From assembly GCA_027011425.1 (NCBI GenBank), contig JALUZX010000577.1:1-7267 (forward strand): a DNA stretch of 7,267 nt, read 5' to 3'. The DNA is from Planctomycetota bacterium. GTDB lineage: Bacteria > Planctomycetota > UBA1135 > JALUZX01. Positions 7,267-7,267 of this stretch are shown here, piece after piece. The notes below the pieces were generated by a model. The model saw only the letters and a program-made list of their open reading frames with translations. It searched no databases and had not been told where the DNA came from. Numbering within the stretch: position 1 is the stretch's first letter; the number at the start of each line of letters is the position of its first letter. Both the position numbers and the translations under genes were made by a program.

Positions 7267-7267
7267 G

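Overview
The window is high-GC bacterial DNA, densely coding, with three large genes and almost no spacer. Third codon positions are strongly G/C-biased, so long spurious reading frames appear opposite every real gene. The gene content is two large secreted-enzyme-like paralogs with a RIFT-barrel N-terminal motif, plus a TPR/DUF3857/transglutaminase-like protein. This fits an environmental polysaccharide-degrading bacterium, and Planctomycetota is my best guess. That guess rests on gene style only; no rRNA or other marker gene is present.

Layout. (1) Bases 2-2176, plus strand: the 3' part of a gene whose first ~35 codons, probably the signal peptide, lie off the left edge. The product resembles PcRGLX/YetA-type proteins (exo-rhamnogalacturonan-lyase-like): a RIFT-barrel domain, a beta-rich middle and a probable alpha/alpha-toroid. 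(2) Bases 2177-2270: a convergent spacer with two GC-rich hairpins and no U-tract. (3) Bases 2271-4559, minus strand: a full-length paralog of gene 1 with a visible signal peptide, arranged tail-to-tail with it. (4) Bases 4567-7266, minus strand: a gene running off the right edge that encodes at least six tandem 34-residue TPRs, a DUF3857-like domain and a transglutaminase-like fold lacking the expected Cys/His/Asp residues. It ends only 7 bases before the start of gene 2, so the two minus-strand genes probably form an operon.

How they may work together (inference). The two paralogs look like secreted enzymes on related substrates, probably acidic or rhamnose-containing polysaccharides. They keep nearly identical putative active-site segments but differ in the middle region. 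The co-transcribed TPR/DUF3857 protein looks like a non-catalytic envelope scaffold or binding protein.

The most unusual nucleotide-level signal is a perfect 16-bp inverted repeat with a 4-base loop inside the signal-peptide codons of gene 2. It sits next to a 12-base perfect palindrome beside the start codon. I see no RNA genes, CRISPR arrays, insertion sequences or recombination sites.
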